Below are positions 24,691 to 32,850 of a stretch of 64,000 bases of DNA, piece by piece; position 1 is the first letter of the stretch, and the number at the start of each line of letters is the position of its first letter. The notes under the pieces were generated by a model. It searched no databases. It was not told where the DNA came from and worked only from the letters and a program-made list of their open reading frames with translations. The position numbers and the translations under genes were made by a program. Source of the stretch: DAISJI01 sp964559835 (GTDB taxonomy: Bacteria > Acidobacteriota > Terriglobia > Terriglobales > Acidobacteriaceae); the NCBI GenBank assembly GCA_964559835.1, contig CAZLJE010000021.1:1-64000 (forward strand), given 5' to 3'.

Positions 24691-25701
24691 ATGAACGTTA
24701 GCGCACAATCCGGGGTTCCCGCGGTGATGGTGGACCATATCTCGAAGAAGTACGGCGACTTCACCGCGGTGGACGACGTGTCATTCTCGGTGGGCGAGGG
24801 CGAGATCTTCGGGCTGCTGGGGCCGAACGGCGCGGGCAAGAGCACGCTCATCCGCATGATGACGACGCTGCTGCCGATCACGGCGGGAAGAGCGCTCATT
24901 GCGGGTCACGATGTTTCCAAAGAGCCGGATGCGGCGCGGCGGATGATGGGCGTCATTCCGCAGGCGATGACCAGCGACCCGGACCTTACGCTGGAAGAGA
25001 ACCTGAACATCTACGCGAAGCTGTACGGTGTGGCGGCGGCGGAGCGCAAGCGCGCCATCGACGAGATGCTGGAGACGGTGGAGTTGACGAAGTGGCGCCA
25101 CGCGCAGACGAAGACGTTGTCTGGCGGCATGCGGCGTCGCCTGGAGATCGCGCGCGGCCTGGTGCACTCGCCGAAGATCTTCTTCCTCGACGAGCCGACG
25201 ACGGGATTGGACCCGGTGTCGCGCGTCGCGGTCTGGGAGATGCTGGGGAAGATCAAGGAAAAGCGCGGGCTCACCGTCCTGATCACGACCCACTACATGG
25301 ATGAAGCGGACCGGCTGTGCGACCGCATCGCCATCGTGGACCACGGGAAGCTGGTGGCGCTGGACACGCCGATGGCGTTGAAGTCGAGCGTGCCGGGATC
25401 GAACGTCATTGAAGTGCAGTTCGTAAATCCGCCGGCGGACTGGGAGAAGAGCCTGCACGCGCTGCCGTATGTGGAATCGGTGCAGCACGAGGGTGGCGGG
25501 ATGTACCGGATATTGTCAAACGCGTCGAGCACGGTGACGGCGCTGGTGGAAGCGGCACTGACGGCGAACGTGGACATCAAGACACTGACGGTGCAGAGCA
25601 CGACGCTGGACGACGTGTTCGTGCACTACACGGGACGGCAGTTAAGGGACGAGCAGGTGAAGGCGTTGGGCTTCGTCATGCCGACGAGGCCGGGATACTG
25701 A
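24691..25701 (+). CDS. ABC exporter ATP-binding protein
   Basis: The 336-aa ATPase has Walker A GPNGAGKST (about 45-53), signature LSGGMRRRLEIARG (about 146-159), Walker B IFFLDEPTTGLD and the switch His in ITTHYMDEADR. The C-terminal about 100 residues are the extension typical of DrrA/CcmA-like drug or lipid exporters. I start at ATG 24691; the frame stays open upstream through the heptamer array and the HlyD gene end. It belongs with the HlyD adaptor and the ABC-2 permease, an arrangement like ybhGFSR, here with only one permease. Confidence 0.92.
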   Translation: MNVSAQSGVPAVMVDHISKKYGDFTAVDDVSFSVGEGEIFGLLGPNGAGKSTLIRMMTTLLPITAGRALIAGHDVSKEPDAARRMMGVIPQAMTSDPDLTLEENLNIYAKLYGVAAAERKRAIDEMLETVELTKWRHAQTKTLSGGMRRRLEIARGLVHSPKIFFLDEPTTGLDPVSRVAVWEMLGKIKEKRGLTVLITTHYMDEADRLCDRIAIVDHGKLVALDTPMALKSSVPGSNVIEVQFVNPPADWEKSLHALPYVESVQHEGGGMYRILSNASSTVTALVEAALTANVDIKTLTVQSTTLDDVFVHYTGRQLRDEQVKALGFVMPTRPGY

Positions 25702-25704
25702 ACT

Positions 25705-25815
25705 ATTTGTGATTTAGTGATTTGTGATTGGAGATTTGGTCGAGTGCAGCGGCCTGATCGACCCAATTCCCGACGCAATCATACAATCACAAATCACTCA
25801 ATCACCAATGAATCG
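25705..25815. repeat. Inverted heptamer pair GTGATTT / AATCACA
   Basis: Left arm 25705-25739 (ATTTGTG, ATTTAGTG, ATTTGTG, ATTGGAG units) and right arm 25776-25815 (CAATCAC, AAATCAC, TCAATCACC) are inverted. The left arm begins 3 nt after the ATPase stop; the right arm runs into the permease start. Confidence 0.75.
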
Positions 25816-26920
25816 AATGATGGCCATCGTCGAACGGGAGTTGCGGAAGTTCTTGCGGTCCCCTGCCCTGATGATGGTGGCGACGATCTTCCCGCTGGTG
25901 CAACTCATCGTGCTGGGGAACGCGTTCGGCGGGAAGATCCGCGATGCGCGGGTGGCGATCGTGGACCAGGACCACGGGCCGCAGGCGCTGCGCATACGCG
26001 AAGCGTTCGACTCCGTCCGTGCGAACATCCGCACGTTCGTTCCTTCCTATTACGAAAACGATAAGGATGCCGTCACCGATTTGCGGAACGGCAAGCTCGA
26101 GGGCGTGGTGGTGATCCCGCCGCAGTTCTCGCGCCGCGTATATGCGGGAGAGGACCCGAAGCTCGGGCTGGTAGTGGACAACAGCGACCAGTTCATGAGT
26201 TCGGCGATCGAGAGCAAGCTGATCGAACTCACGCAGGCGCTGAATACGCCGGTGATCGAGCCGCGGGTGGTGCAACAGATCGCGCTGCAGATCGTGGAGC
26301 TGTACCCGTATATCGAATACATGAAGTACCTGCTGCCGGGATCGATCGCGCTGGCGATGTTCGTGAGCGTGATGATCGGCGGCGGCATGCTGTACATCGA
26401 CGACAAGGCGCGAGGGATCCACGAAGGCTACCTGGTCACGCCGATCACGAAATCGGAATTGGTGGGCGGGCTGATCACGGCGGGCGCGATCAAGGCGGTC
26501 GTGTCGGGGATCGTCATTACCATTATTGGTTCGCTGCTGGCGGGGTTGGGGACGTCATTCCGACCGGCGACGCTGTTCTGGCTGCTGATGATGATCGTGT
26601 GCACGTCGATGGCGTTCAACACGATGATGTTCCTGCTGATGGTGCGCGTCGAAGACCCGCTGGTGCCGCGCGCCATCTTCGGCGTGCTGAATACGCTGCT
26701 GTTCTTCCCCAGCGGCTCGATCTATCCCATCCAGGCGTTCCCGAAGTGGCTGCAAGGAATCGCCTTCGTGGACCCATTCAGCTACGCCGTACACGGATTC
26801 AAGGCGCTGCTGCTGAAGGGAGCGGGGTTCACCGCGGTGTGGCAGGACCTGGTGTACCTGACTGTGTTCGCGGTGATCTGCTTCGCGGTGGCGACGCCGC
26901 TGTTCAAAAGAAATCTGTAA
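25808..26920 (+). CDS. ABC-2 type permease
   Basis: The 370-aa permease has one N-terminal membrane helix (about 20-40), a large extracytoplasmic domain (about 45-170) and five to six C-terminal helices, the ABC2_membrane_3 (YbhR/YbhS) topology. The frame continues upstream, but that portion is the right arm of a heptamer repeat, so the start is MNRMMAIVERELRKF (25808) or the internal ATG at 25817. With only one permease gene, it would act as a homodimer with the upstream ATPase and HlyD adaptor, exporting a drug or lipid. Confidence 0.87.
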   Translation: MNRMMAIVERELRKFLRSPALMMVATIFPLVQLIVLGNAFGGKIRDARVAIVDQDHGPQALRIREAFDSVRANIRTFVPSYYENDKDAVTDLRNGKLEGVVVIPPQFSRRVYAGEDPKLGLVVDNSDQFMSSAIESKLIELTQALNTPVIEPRVVQQIALQIVELYPYIEYMKYLLPGSIALAMFVSVMIGGGMLYIDDKARGIHEGYLVTPITKSELVGGLITAGAIKAVVSGIVITIIGSLLAGLGTSFRPATLFWLLMMIVCTSMAFNTMMFLLMVRVEDPLVPRAIFGVLNTLLFFPSGSIYPIQAFPKWLQGIAFVDPFSYAVHGFKALLLKGAGFTAVWQDLVYLTVFAVICFAVATPLFKRNL

Positions 26921-26923
26921 AAC

Positions 26924-27008
26924 AAGTGATCGGTGGTCAGTGATCAGGATGACTCACGAGAATTCTTCGTGAGAGCGCCTGATCACTGAGCACTGATTAC
27001 TGATCACT
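26924..27008. repeat. Inverted heptamer pair GTGATCA with inner palindrome
   Basis: Left arm 26924-26948 and right arm 26978-27008 are inverted copies of GTGATCG/GTGGTCA/GTGATCA. Between them lies CTCACGAGAATTCTTCGTGAG, itself a near-perfect palindrome centred on GAATTC. The whole could fold into one long hairpin. Confidence 0.8.
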
Positions 27009-27060
27009 GCGGCGGCCAAAGACGGGAGCAAACTGCGCTTGCGCAGTGTCTAGCGTTATT

Positions 27061-27540
27061 ATGGAAGCGAAGACGATGCCAGACACTCTCTTCACCGCAC
27101 CGGAATACGACGCGAAACGCGAGCGAAAGAAGAAGATCCTGTTCGTCGCGGTGGTTTGCGCGATCATCGTCGTCGCCGGCGCGCTTTGGTGGTTCCGCTA
27201 CTGGCCGCAGGAGCGGATCGTCAATAAATTCTTCGACGCGCTGCAAACGAAGGATTACAAGACCGCGTACGCCGTCTGGCAGCACGATCCGCAATGGGAG
27301 CAGCACCCGCAGAAGTACACGCGATATCCGTACAACGATTTTTATCGCGACTGGGGACCCGGCGGCGACTGGGGCCTGATCAAGGAACACAAGATCGATT
27401 GCGCGGCACGTCCGCCGGGCGGCAATGGCGTGGTGGTGGTGGTCTCCGTAAATGGCCGCGTGGATAGGGCGCAGGTGTGGGTGCTGAAGCAGGACAATAC
27501 GCTGAGCTTCGCGGATATGTTTACGGTTAAATGCAGATAA
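27061..27540 (+). CDS. Small single-span membrane protein
   Basis: The 159-aa protein has one membrane span (about 25-45: ILFVAVVCAIIVVAGALWWF) and a soluble C-terminal part beginning with ERIVNKFFDALQTKDYKTAYAVW, a fold that resembles NTF2-like or DUF4878-type domains. The N-terminal segment is short and basic, so the C-terminal part should be extracytoplasmic. I recognise no named family. The ATG at 27061 or 27076 could be used. An inverted heptamer arm begins just after its stop. Confidence 0.6.
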   Translation: MEAKTMPDTLFTAPEYDAKRERKKKILFVAVVCAIIVVAGALWWFRYWPQERIVNKFFDALQTKDYKTAYAVWQHDPQWEQHPQKYTRYPYNDFYRDWGPGGDWGLIKEHKIDCAARPPGGNGVVVVVSVNGRVDRAQVWVLKQDNTLSFADMFTVKCR

Positions 27541-27544
27541 AACC

Positions 27545-28259
27545 GGCTCATGGCCTATGGCTCATGGTCTATGGATTCGGGCAGATCCCAAGCCTGGCTA
27601 CTCATTGTGCGACAGCCAGATCCAACTCACCTTCCCCTTTCGTATGCCAAACTCGGCTGTCCTGAGATCTTTCGTCACGTCACTGTTATAGGAAATATTC
27701 ACCTCCCCAATGTCCCCCACCGCTTCGCTAGAGCGCAAACCGCGGACCATATGGCTTTCGATATAGCGATGATTTTTCAGGTCAACTTTGTCTTCGGAGG
27801 AGGGCCGCCCATATGCATTCAGAACGTCGGCTTTGGGACTTCCCAATCCAATTCCTTCTGGCGTTTTCCAAGAGTAGAGATCAATCGGAGTTGTTCGCGT
27901 AGCTCTGTGTAAGCAGTTCTGGAAATCGCTCAAAAACACGTCAGCCGCCATCTTCGGTTCAGACTCAAATGTGTCCATATAGAGGAACGCTCGTCCATCC
28001 TGCGCCTTATAACAGTACGGCCCCACTTTCGATACTGGTGAACCGAGCTCCCGGAACAAGGTGCCTGTTTTCGTATCACGATCAATTCGAAAACCCGCAA
28101 GGCAATTTGGCCCGGCGTAGTCCGTCTGGCTCTTTGGACCTGCCACTAACATCACGGTTACGCTTAGAACCACTATGAATGGTTTCATTGTCAATCCCTG
28201 CAGTACGTAATTCGACACATAACCACTCGCCATGCGCCATCGGCCATGAGCCATGCGCC
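27545..28259. repeat. Heptamer-armed cassette around a small exported-protein gene
   Basis: Left arm 27545-27574 (GGCTCAT, GGCCTAT, GGCTCAT, GGTCTAT units) and right arm 28229-28259 (GCCATGC, GCCATCG, GCCATGA, GCCATGC) are inverted with period 7. They enclose a single minus-strand gene (27598-28188) that is AT-richer than its neighbours. Confidence 0.75.
27598..28188 (-). CDS. Small exported protein of unknown function
   Basis: The 196-aa protein begins MKPFIVVLSVTVMLVAGPKS, a plausible Sec signal peptide, and has four or five cysteines (PNCLAGF, PYCYKAQ, NCLHRA) that could form disulfides. No family is recognised. GIGLGSPKADVLNAYGRPSSED resembles the short linker found in proteins with an outer-membrane-assembly-type repeat, but this is weak. 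The frame extends 22 codons upstream through heptamer sequence, so the start is the internal ATG. The gene sits alone inside an inverted heptamer pair. Confidence 0.55.
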   Translation of the reverse strand: MKPFIVVLSVTVMLVAGPKSQTDYAGPNCLAGFRIDRDTKTGTLFRELGSPVSKVGPYCYKAQDGRAFLYMDTFESEPKMAADVFLSDFQNCLHRATRTTPIDLYSWKTPEGIGLGSPKADVLNAYGRPSSEDKVDLKNHRYIESHMVRGLRSSEAVGDIGEVNISYNSDVTKDLRTAEFGIRKGKVSWIWLSHNE

Positions 28260-28263
28260 GCAG

Positions 28264-29046
28264 TTATTTCGTTGCGACTTCTTTCATGTATTCATCGAGG
28301 GTGACGAAGCGGTAGCCGCGCTGCTTGAGTTCGGGGATAAGGCTCTTCAGCGTGGTGGTCGTGGTCGAAAGCTCGTGCATAGCGAGAATGTGCGTGTAGG
28401 TTCCCTTCTTCTCGCGCTGCGAGATCTCCTGCAAAACGAAATCCTGTAACGAAGGCTTGGGGCACTGCTTCGGGTGCTCGCCGGCGCAGAGGTAGTCGGC
28501 GGTGTTGACGTCGCGTAAGGGGAGCGGGAGCGTAGACCAGATGCCGAGCACGTGGTAGCCGCGGGCGGCCAGCTTGCGGTTGATGTCGTCGGTGGTGATC
28601 CAGTCGGGCGGGCGGATAAAGGTGGCGCGGCGGCCGGTGAGGCCTTTAATCAGATCGGAACAGCGGTCGACGTCGGCGATGACGCCGTCTTCGCCGTGCT
28701 GCTTCTCGAAGAGCTTGAATTGAACGTGGCTGAAGGAGTGGTCCTCGATCTGGTAGCCGCGCTTGAAGACGTCGCGGGCCGCGTCCAAAGTGGTCATGCT
28801 GGTGCGGAATTCGTGCGGATCGCCGAAGGTCTTCGGTGTCAGTCGCCAGCCCATATAGAAAAAAGTCGCGGGCGCCTGGTTCTTTTGCAGGACGTCGAGG
28901 AGTCCCCCCCTGGCGGTCGCGGGACCTTGACCGTAAAGGACGTAGGGACGCGGGCCGTCGTCGAAGGTGAGGGCGATGAGCTTTTTGTCAGTGGCGAAGA
29001 GCGTGGTGGAGACGAGTATGCAGAGAACGGCAGCGAGGCGTTTCAT
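28264..29046 (-). CDS. Polysaccharide deacetylase (NodB-like)
   Basis: The 260-aa protein carries a signal peptide (1-18, cleaved near ATD) and a NodB homology domain: motif 1 TFDDGP (27-32) with catalytic Asp, motif 2 HSFSH (H103, H107) binding zinc, and RPPD in motif 3. It probably deacetylates cell-wall or surface polysaccharide in the periplasm. An inverted heptamer arm begins a few nt after its stop codon. The substrate (peptidoglycan versus other GlcNAc polymer) is not readable. Confidence 0.85.
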   Translation of the reverse strand: MKRLAAVLCILVSTTLFATDKKLIALTFDDGPRPYVLYGQGPATARGGLLDVLQKNQAPATFFYMGWRLTPKTFGDPHEFRTSMTTLDAARDVFKRGYQIEDHSFSHVQFKLFEKQHGEDGVIADVDRCSDLIKGLTGRRATFIRPPDWITTDDINRKLAARGYHVLGIWSTLPLPLRDVNTADYLCAGEHPKQCPKPSLQDFVLQEISQREKKGTYTHILAMHELSTTTTTLKSLIPELKQRGYRFVTLDEYMKEVATK

Positions 29047-29093
29047 TCGGGACCCGATTCCAGAGTAGATGCTGGAATGCTAAACCCGAACAC

Positions 29094-29643
29094 AGTAATA
29101 AGTAATAAGTAATAAGTATTAGAACCAAGGATTAAACCGGTTCTGGTGAGGCCTTGAGCTGCTTTTCGGTCGCGGCGATCAGGCCATTGATCATCCTGTT
29201 GATCTCATCTGCAGCGCGCCAAATTCGCCGAACCTGCTCACGGGACAAGTACCCACGTCTGCCGGCGATGACTGCTTGAGTCTGCCCTCCGCAATCGACC
29301 CGCGCGCGATTCGCAAAAAACGAATAAAGTCCTTGTGGCTATGGTGTGCTTGGCCTTCTGCGATATTGCTCCCGATCGACACAGCCGCTCGACGCATTTG
29401 CGAGCACAAGCCGTATTGCTCGTGTTTGGGGAAGTCTTCAGTTTCGGTGTAGACGACGTCGGCGAAATCAATGCTCTTGCGCCACACGGTGAGTTGCTTG
29501 AAATGGCCAGCCATGCTCCCGAGTTTATTAGGAGAGCTTCGGAACGAAGCCGTTAATCGCGTCAATCAGAGTTATCCCTGTTCCCACAATGGAAATGCGT
29601 CCGGCGCGGCTCTCATTAACTTATTACTTATTACTTATTACTC
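29094..29643. repeat. Heptamer-armed cassette with a four-helix-bundle gene
   Basis: Left arm 29094-29120 (AGTAATA x3) and right arm 29616-29643 (TTATTAC, TTATTAC, TTATTAC) are inverted. They enclose only the four-helix-bundle gene remnant (29132-29514). The right arm also supplies the fabD stop codon. Confidence 0.8.
29132..29514 (-). pseudogene. Frameshifted four-helix-bundle (S23/Avd-like) gene
   Basis: The N-terminal 77 codons read as a typical four-helix-bundle protein (FKQLTVWRKS, SQMRRAAVSIGSNIAEG, KDFIRFLRIARGSIAE). After ARGSIAEG the frame changes and runs to a premature stop at 29191. In the next frame the rest of the family continues (QTQAVIAGRRGYLSREQ, EINRMINGLIA) to TAA at 29132-29134. 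Restoring one G in the GGAGGGC run near 29284 gives a full-length protein of about 127 aa. An intact relative is at 38282-38653. The family includes intervening-sequence S23 proteins and Avd-like accessory proteins; function is unclear. Confidence 0.72.
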
Positions 29644-30669
29644 GTTCGTACGTGAGAGCAGCCCGTTCTGGGTTTTCTGAAGCGAGGATTCGTCTTCGAC
29701 GTTGAGGCAGGTTCGGGAGCGGTCGATCTGGCGCATGAGGCCGCAGAGGACCTTGCCGGGGCCGACTTCGACGAAGGTCTGGATGCCGTGGTCGATCAGC
29801 GCCTGCATGGAGCCTACCCATTGGACAGCGCCGGTCACCTGGCGAATGAGCGCGTCGCGGGCCTGATCGGGATTTTGAATGATGGCGGCGTCGACGTTGG
29901 TGACCAGCGGATGGTCCATGGTGTGGAAGGTGAGGGCCTTGAGGTCGGCGGCGAGACAGTCCTGCGCGGGCTGCATGAGCGCGCAATGGAAGGGGGCGCT
30001 GACCGGGAGCATCACGGCGCGTTTTGCGCCGCGGGACTTGGCGAGTTCGGCGGCGCGTTCGACCGCAGCCTTGCTACCGGAAATGACGATCTGCTCGGGA
30101 GAGTTGATGTTGGCGGGCTGGACGACACTCCCCGGTGCAGATGGGCCCAACTCGCCGATGGAGGACAGCAAGCGAGCCATTTCTTCCTCCGAGCCCGTCA
30201 TCGCATCGCCCGCCGTGCGCGCCGCGTAGTCGCAAATCGGCTGTAACTCGTCGATCTTCATGCCGAGGATGGCGGCCATCGCGCCTTCGCCAACCGGTAC
30301 GGCTGCCTGCATATAGTGGCCGCGGTTACGGACGGCGCGGACGGCGTCGGCAAAATCGAGCGTGCCGGCGGCAACGTGCGCGGAGTATTCGCCGAGGCTG
30401 TGTCCGGCGACGATCGAGGGCGTGATTCCCTTCTCTTCGAGTACGCGCCAGGCCGCGACGGAGACCGTCAGGATCGCGGGTTGCGTGATCTCGGTGAGGC
30501 GAAGACGGTCTTCGGGGCCTTCGAAGCAGACCTGGGAGAGCTTGAAGCCAAGAGCTTCGTCGGCTTCGTCGAAGGTGAGCTGCGCGACGGGATACATGGC
30601 AGCGAGTTCGCGGCCCATGCCAACGGATTGGGAGCCCTGTCCGGGGAATAAGAACGCTAGCGGTTGCAT
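29638..30669 (-). CDS. fabD: Malonyl-CoA:ACP transacylase
   Basis: The 343-aa enzyme moves malonyl groups from CoA to acyl carrier protein for fatty-acid synthesis. The nucleophile motif is GHSLGEY (Ser91) and the catalytic His is in SAPFHCALM (His228). FPGQGSQ opens the protein as usual. It follows plsX on the same strand, so the cluster yceD-rpmF-plsX-fabD resembles the E. coli lipid cluster, without fabH between them. The stop codon TAA is contributed by an AGTAATA heptamer arm. A second in-frame TAA follows immediately. Confidence 0.93.
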   Translation of the reverse strand: MQPLAFLFPGQGSQSVGMGRELAAMYPVAQLTFDEADEALGFKLSQVCFEGPEDRLRLTEITQPAILTVSVAAWRVLEEKGITPSIVAGHSLGEYSAHVAAGTLDFADAVRAVRNRGHYMQAAVPVGEGAMAAILGMKIDELQPICDYAARTAGDAMTGSEEEMARLLSSIGELGPSAPGSVVQPANINSPEQIVISGSKAAVERAAELAKSRGAKRAVMLPVSAPFHCALMQPAQDCLAADLKALTFHTMDHPLVTNVDAAIIQNPDQARDALIRQVTGAVQWVGSMQALIDHGIQTFVEVGPGKVLCGLMRQIDRSRTCLNVEDESSLQKTQNGLLSRTNE

Positions 30670-30704
30670 AGTCGAGCGTCAGTTTAGCAGCAGAAAATCT
30701 TCAG

Positions 30705-30800
30705 CGCAGAGGAACGCGGGGAAAAGCGTTCACCACAAAGGACACGAAGAAAAGCATAGATCCTTCGGACTGACGTCCTCCTCAGGATGACAACCGTGTT
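30705..30800. repeat. ACACGAAG-type and CTTCGGACTGACG repeats
   Basis: The plsX-fabD spacer holds GCGCAGAGGAACGCGGGG, CACAAAGGACACGAAG and TCCTTCGGACTGACGTCCTC-CTCAGGATGACA. The last two motifs recur near 22705-22745 and 9510-9535. Confidence 0.55.
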
Positions 30801-30803
30801 TAA

Positions 30804-31829
30804 TTAGGATTCGGCGGCGCCGTTGGCGCGATTGAGTCCTTCGGCGATTTTTGCGTTCACCCGTGAGTTGGCGAATTCGGCGGCGACGCGGACGGCGTTC
30901 TTAATGGCGTTGGAATTGGAAGAGCCATGACCTACGATGCACACGCCCTTGACACCGAGCAGCGGCGCGCCGCCGTACTCGGAGTAATCGAGGCGCTTTT
31001 TAAAATCGTCGAATGCCTTGCGTGAAAGAAGAAAGCCGACCTGCCGGGTGACGGTGGTGCTGAGCGATTCCTTCAACATGGTGCGGACGACGGTCACCAG
31101 CCCTTCACTGACTTTCAGCGCGACGTTCCCGACGAAGCCGTCGCAGACAATGACATCGACGTTGCCGTTATAGAGGTCGCGTCCTTCGACGTTGCCGATG
31201 AAATTGAGCGGAAGCTGCTTGAGGAGCTGATAGACGCTGCGCGTCAGCTCGTTGCCCTTGCTCTCTTCTTCGCCGACGGAAAGCACCCCGACCCTCGGTT
31301 GGGCCACATTGAAGATGGAGCGAAAGTAGACGTCGCCCATGATGGCCCACTGCTCAAGGTTGTGGGGCTTGCAGTCGACGTTGGCACCGACGTCGAGCAT
31401 CAGGCTGGCGGTGCCGGCAGCGGTCGGAAAGACGGCCGCGAGTCCGGGACGGTCCACGCCGGGCAACGCGCCGAGGATCATCTTGGCGGCGGCCATGGCG
31501 GCGCCGGTATTGCCGGCGGTAAAGAAACCCGCAGCTTTTCCGTCGCGCACCATGCGCAGTCCTACGTGCATGGAAGACTGCTTTTTCGAGCGGACGGCCT
31601 GCGCTGCCTTGTCATGCATGCCGATGACTTCAGCGGCGTGCACCACATGCAGATTCGAAAGGAAGCGCACGGACGGATGGGAGCGCAGCTCGGCGCGGAC
31701 CTGATCTTCCGGCCCTACGAGCAGCACTTCCACGTCATCGAGATGACGAGCGGCGAGGATGGCGCCTTCGATCTCAGGTTTCGGCGCTTTGTCCGAACCC
31801 ATAGCATCGATGGCGATAGTTGTTGGCAT
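30804..31829 (-). CDS. plsX: Phosphate acyltransferase PlsX
   Basis: The 341-aa enzyme forms acyl-phosphate from acyl-ACP and phosphate for phospholipid synthesis. The AIDAMGSD opening, the NTGA in FFTAGNTGA and the DGFVGN segment are characteristic. It is the third gene of yceD-rpmF-plsX-fabD. The rpmF-plsX gap is filled by an inverted heptamer pair that abuts the plsX start codon, leaving little room for its own ribosome binding site. Confidence 0.94.
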   Translation of the reverse strand: MPTTIAIDAMGSDKAPKPEIEGAILAARHLDDVEVLLVGPEDQVRAELRSHPSVRFLSNLHVVHAAEVIGMHDKAAQAVRSKKQSSMHVGLRMVRDGKAAGFFTAGNTGAAMAAAKMILGALPGVDRPGLAAVFPTAAGTASLMLDVGANVDCKPHNLEQWAIMGDVYFRSIFNVAQPRVGVLSVGEEESKGNELTRSVYQLLKQLPLNFIGNVEGRDLYNGNVDVIVCDGFVGNVALKVSEGLVTVVRTMLKESLSTTVTRQVGFLLSRKAFDDFKKRLDYSEYGGAPLLGVKGVCIVGHGSSNSNAIKNAVRVAAEFANSRVNAKIAEGLNRANGAAES

Positions 31830-31908
31830 CAGGTTTTCAGGCTTCAGGTGTCAGGCAACAAGACTTCAGGTCTATACCGCCTGAAACCTGAAGCCTGAAG
31901 CCTGGGAC
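31830..31908. repeat. Inverted heptamer pair CAGGCTT / AAGCCTG
   Basis: Left arm 31830-31871 (CAGGTTT, CAGGCTT, CAGGTGT, CAGGCAA units) and right arm 31880-31908 (CCTGAAA, CCTGAAG, CCTGAAG, CCTGGGA) are inverted, between rpmF stop and plsX start. Confidence 0.8.
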
Positions 31909-32094
31909 CTAGCTGGCTTCCTTGACCTCGAGGACTTCGCGGTCCTTGTAGTGCCCGCACTTGGGGCAGGCGCGATGCGGCTGCTTCAGTTCGTGGCAGT
32001 TGGGGCACTCGGAGAGTCCGGGGCCGGTGATGCGGTCGTGGGCGCGCCGGGTGGCGGTGCGCCGTTTGGAATGTCGCCGTTTCGGATTTGCCAT
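31909..32094 (-). CDS. rpmF: 50S ribosomal protein L32
   Basis: The 61-aa protein begins MANPKRRHSKRRTATRRAHD, the standard L32 N-terminus, and has a zinc ribbon (CPNC, CPKC). Genes upstream (yceD) and downstream (plsX) match the common bacterial order. Confidence 0.96.
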   Translation of the reverse strand: MANPKRRHSKRRTATRRAHDRITGPGLSECPNCHELKQPHRACPKCGHYKDREVLEVKEAS

Positions 32095-32114
32095 GACTAC
32101 AGATTCCTTCTCGT

Positions 32115-32666
32115 TTAATGACCTAGCTTATCGCGCAGGCCGCGCAGTGCGTCCCAGCGCGGATCTTCAGCCTGCGTAACACAATTGCAAGAACCCTGGT
32201 TGCGGTTCTGACCGCACTGGGGACACAGCCCTTTGCAGTCCTCCCGGCATACGACCTTGATCGGGACCTCCAGCAGGAGCTGCTCGCGCAGGATGTCCTC
32301 CAGCAAAACGCCGTCGCCGGTGTAATAACCTATTTCCGCCTCGGCCTGCGTGACCGAAATCTCCTCGCGTCCGGCATCGGCTCCGAGCGGCCGGTACAGC
32401 AAGTCGAAATTTCGCGCGATGTCGCGGGCAACGGGGTCGAGACACCGGGCACATGCGACCTCGACCCGGGTGGACATATCGCCCACAACGCGGATGTCCT
32501 GGATCACTTCGCGAGCGCCCTGATGTTCTTCGATCAGGGTGGCCCGGCCGCTGGCAAGCAGCGGTGCAACCTGCTTCATGTCGGGGCCGAAGTCGACCTT
32601 ACCGGGGGCAAAGTCTTCCCGGAAGTCTACCGGTTTACGCTCCAGGTCCTCGAGGCTGATAAACAT
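32115..32666 (-). CDS. YceD/DUF177 family protein
   Basis: The 183-aa protein belongs to the YceD (DUF177) family, linked to 23S rRNA accumulation and encoded next to rpmF. FARNFDLLYRP and the closing Cys-rich CREDCKGLCPQCGQN motif are typical. It starts the yceD-rpmF-plsX-fabD cluster; the promoter should be in the repeat-filled spacer upstream. Confidence 0.88.
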   Translation of the reverse strand: MFISLEDLERKPVDFREDFAPGKVDFGPDMKQVAPLLASGRATLIEEHQGAREVIQDIRVVGDMSTRVEVACARCLDPVARDIARNFDLLYRPLGADAGREEISVTQAEAEIGYYTGDGVLLEDILREQLLLEVPIKVVCREDCKGLCPQCGQNRNQGSCNCVTQAEDPRWDALRGLRDKLGH

Positions 32667-32699
32667 CGCGCAGGTGCCATAACCACAAGCCGGTCAGTA

Positions 32700-32770
32700 A
32701 ATTAGCACGTCGGACATCCCACCCAGGTATTGGGCCGCCCAACTGGTGGGCTACCCAACTGGCTTACCGG
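32700..32770. repeat. GGTGGG-type palindromic repeats
   Basis: Overlapping CCCACCC, GGGCCGCCC, CCCAACTGG-TGGGCTA-CCCAACTGG elements fill the spacer after the next gene. They resemble a degenerate member of the 7-nt-loop hairpin family. Confidence 0.45.
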
Positions 32771-32850
32771 ACGGGCACACTGCTGGCGTGGCTCTCCTAA
32801 GGCAAAGAACAAGAATAGCGGGGCAAAGCCTTCAGTGTCAACGGAATCGG

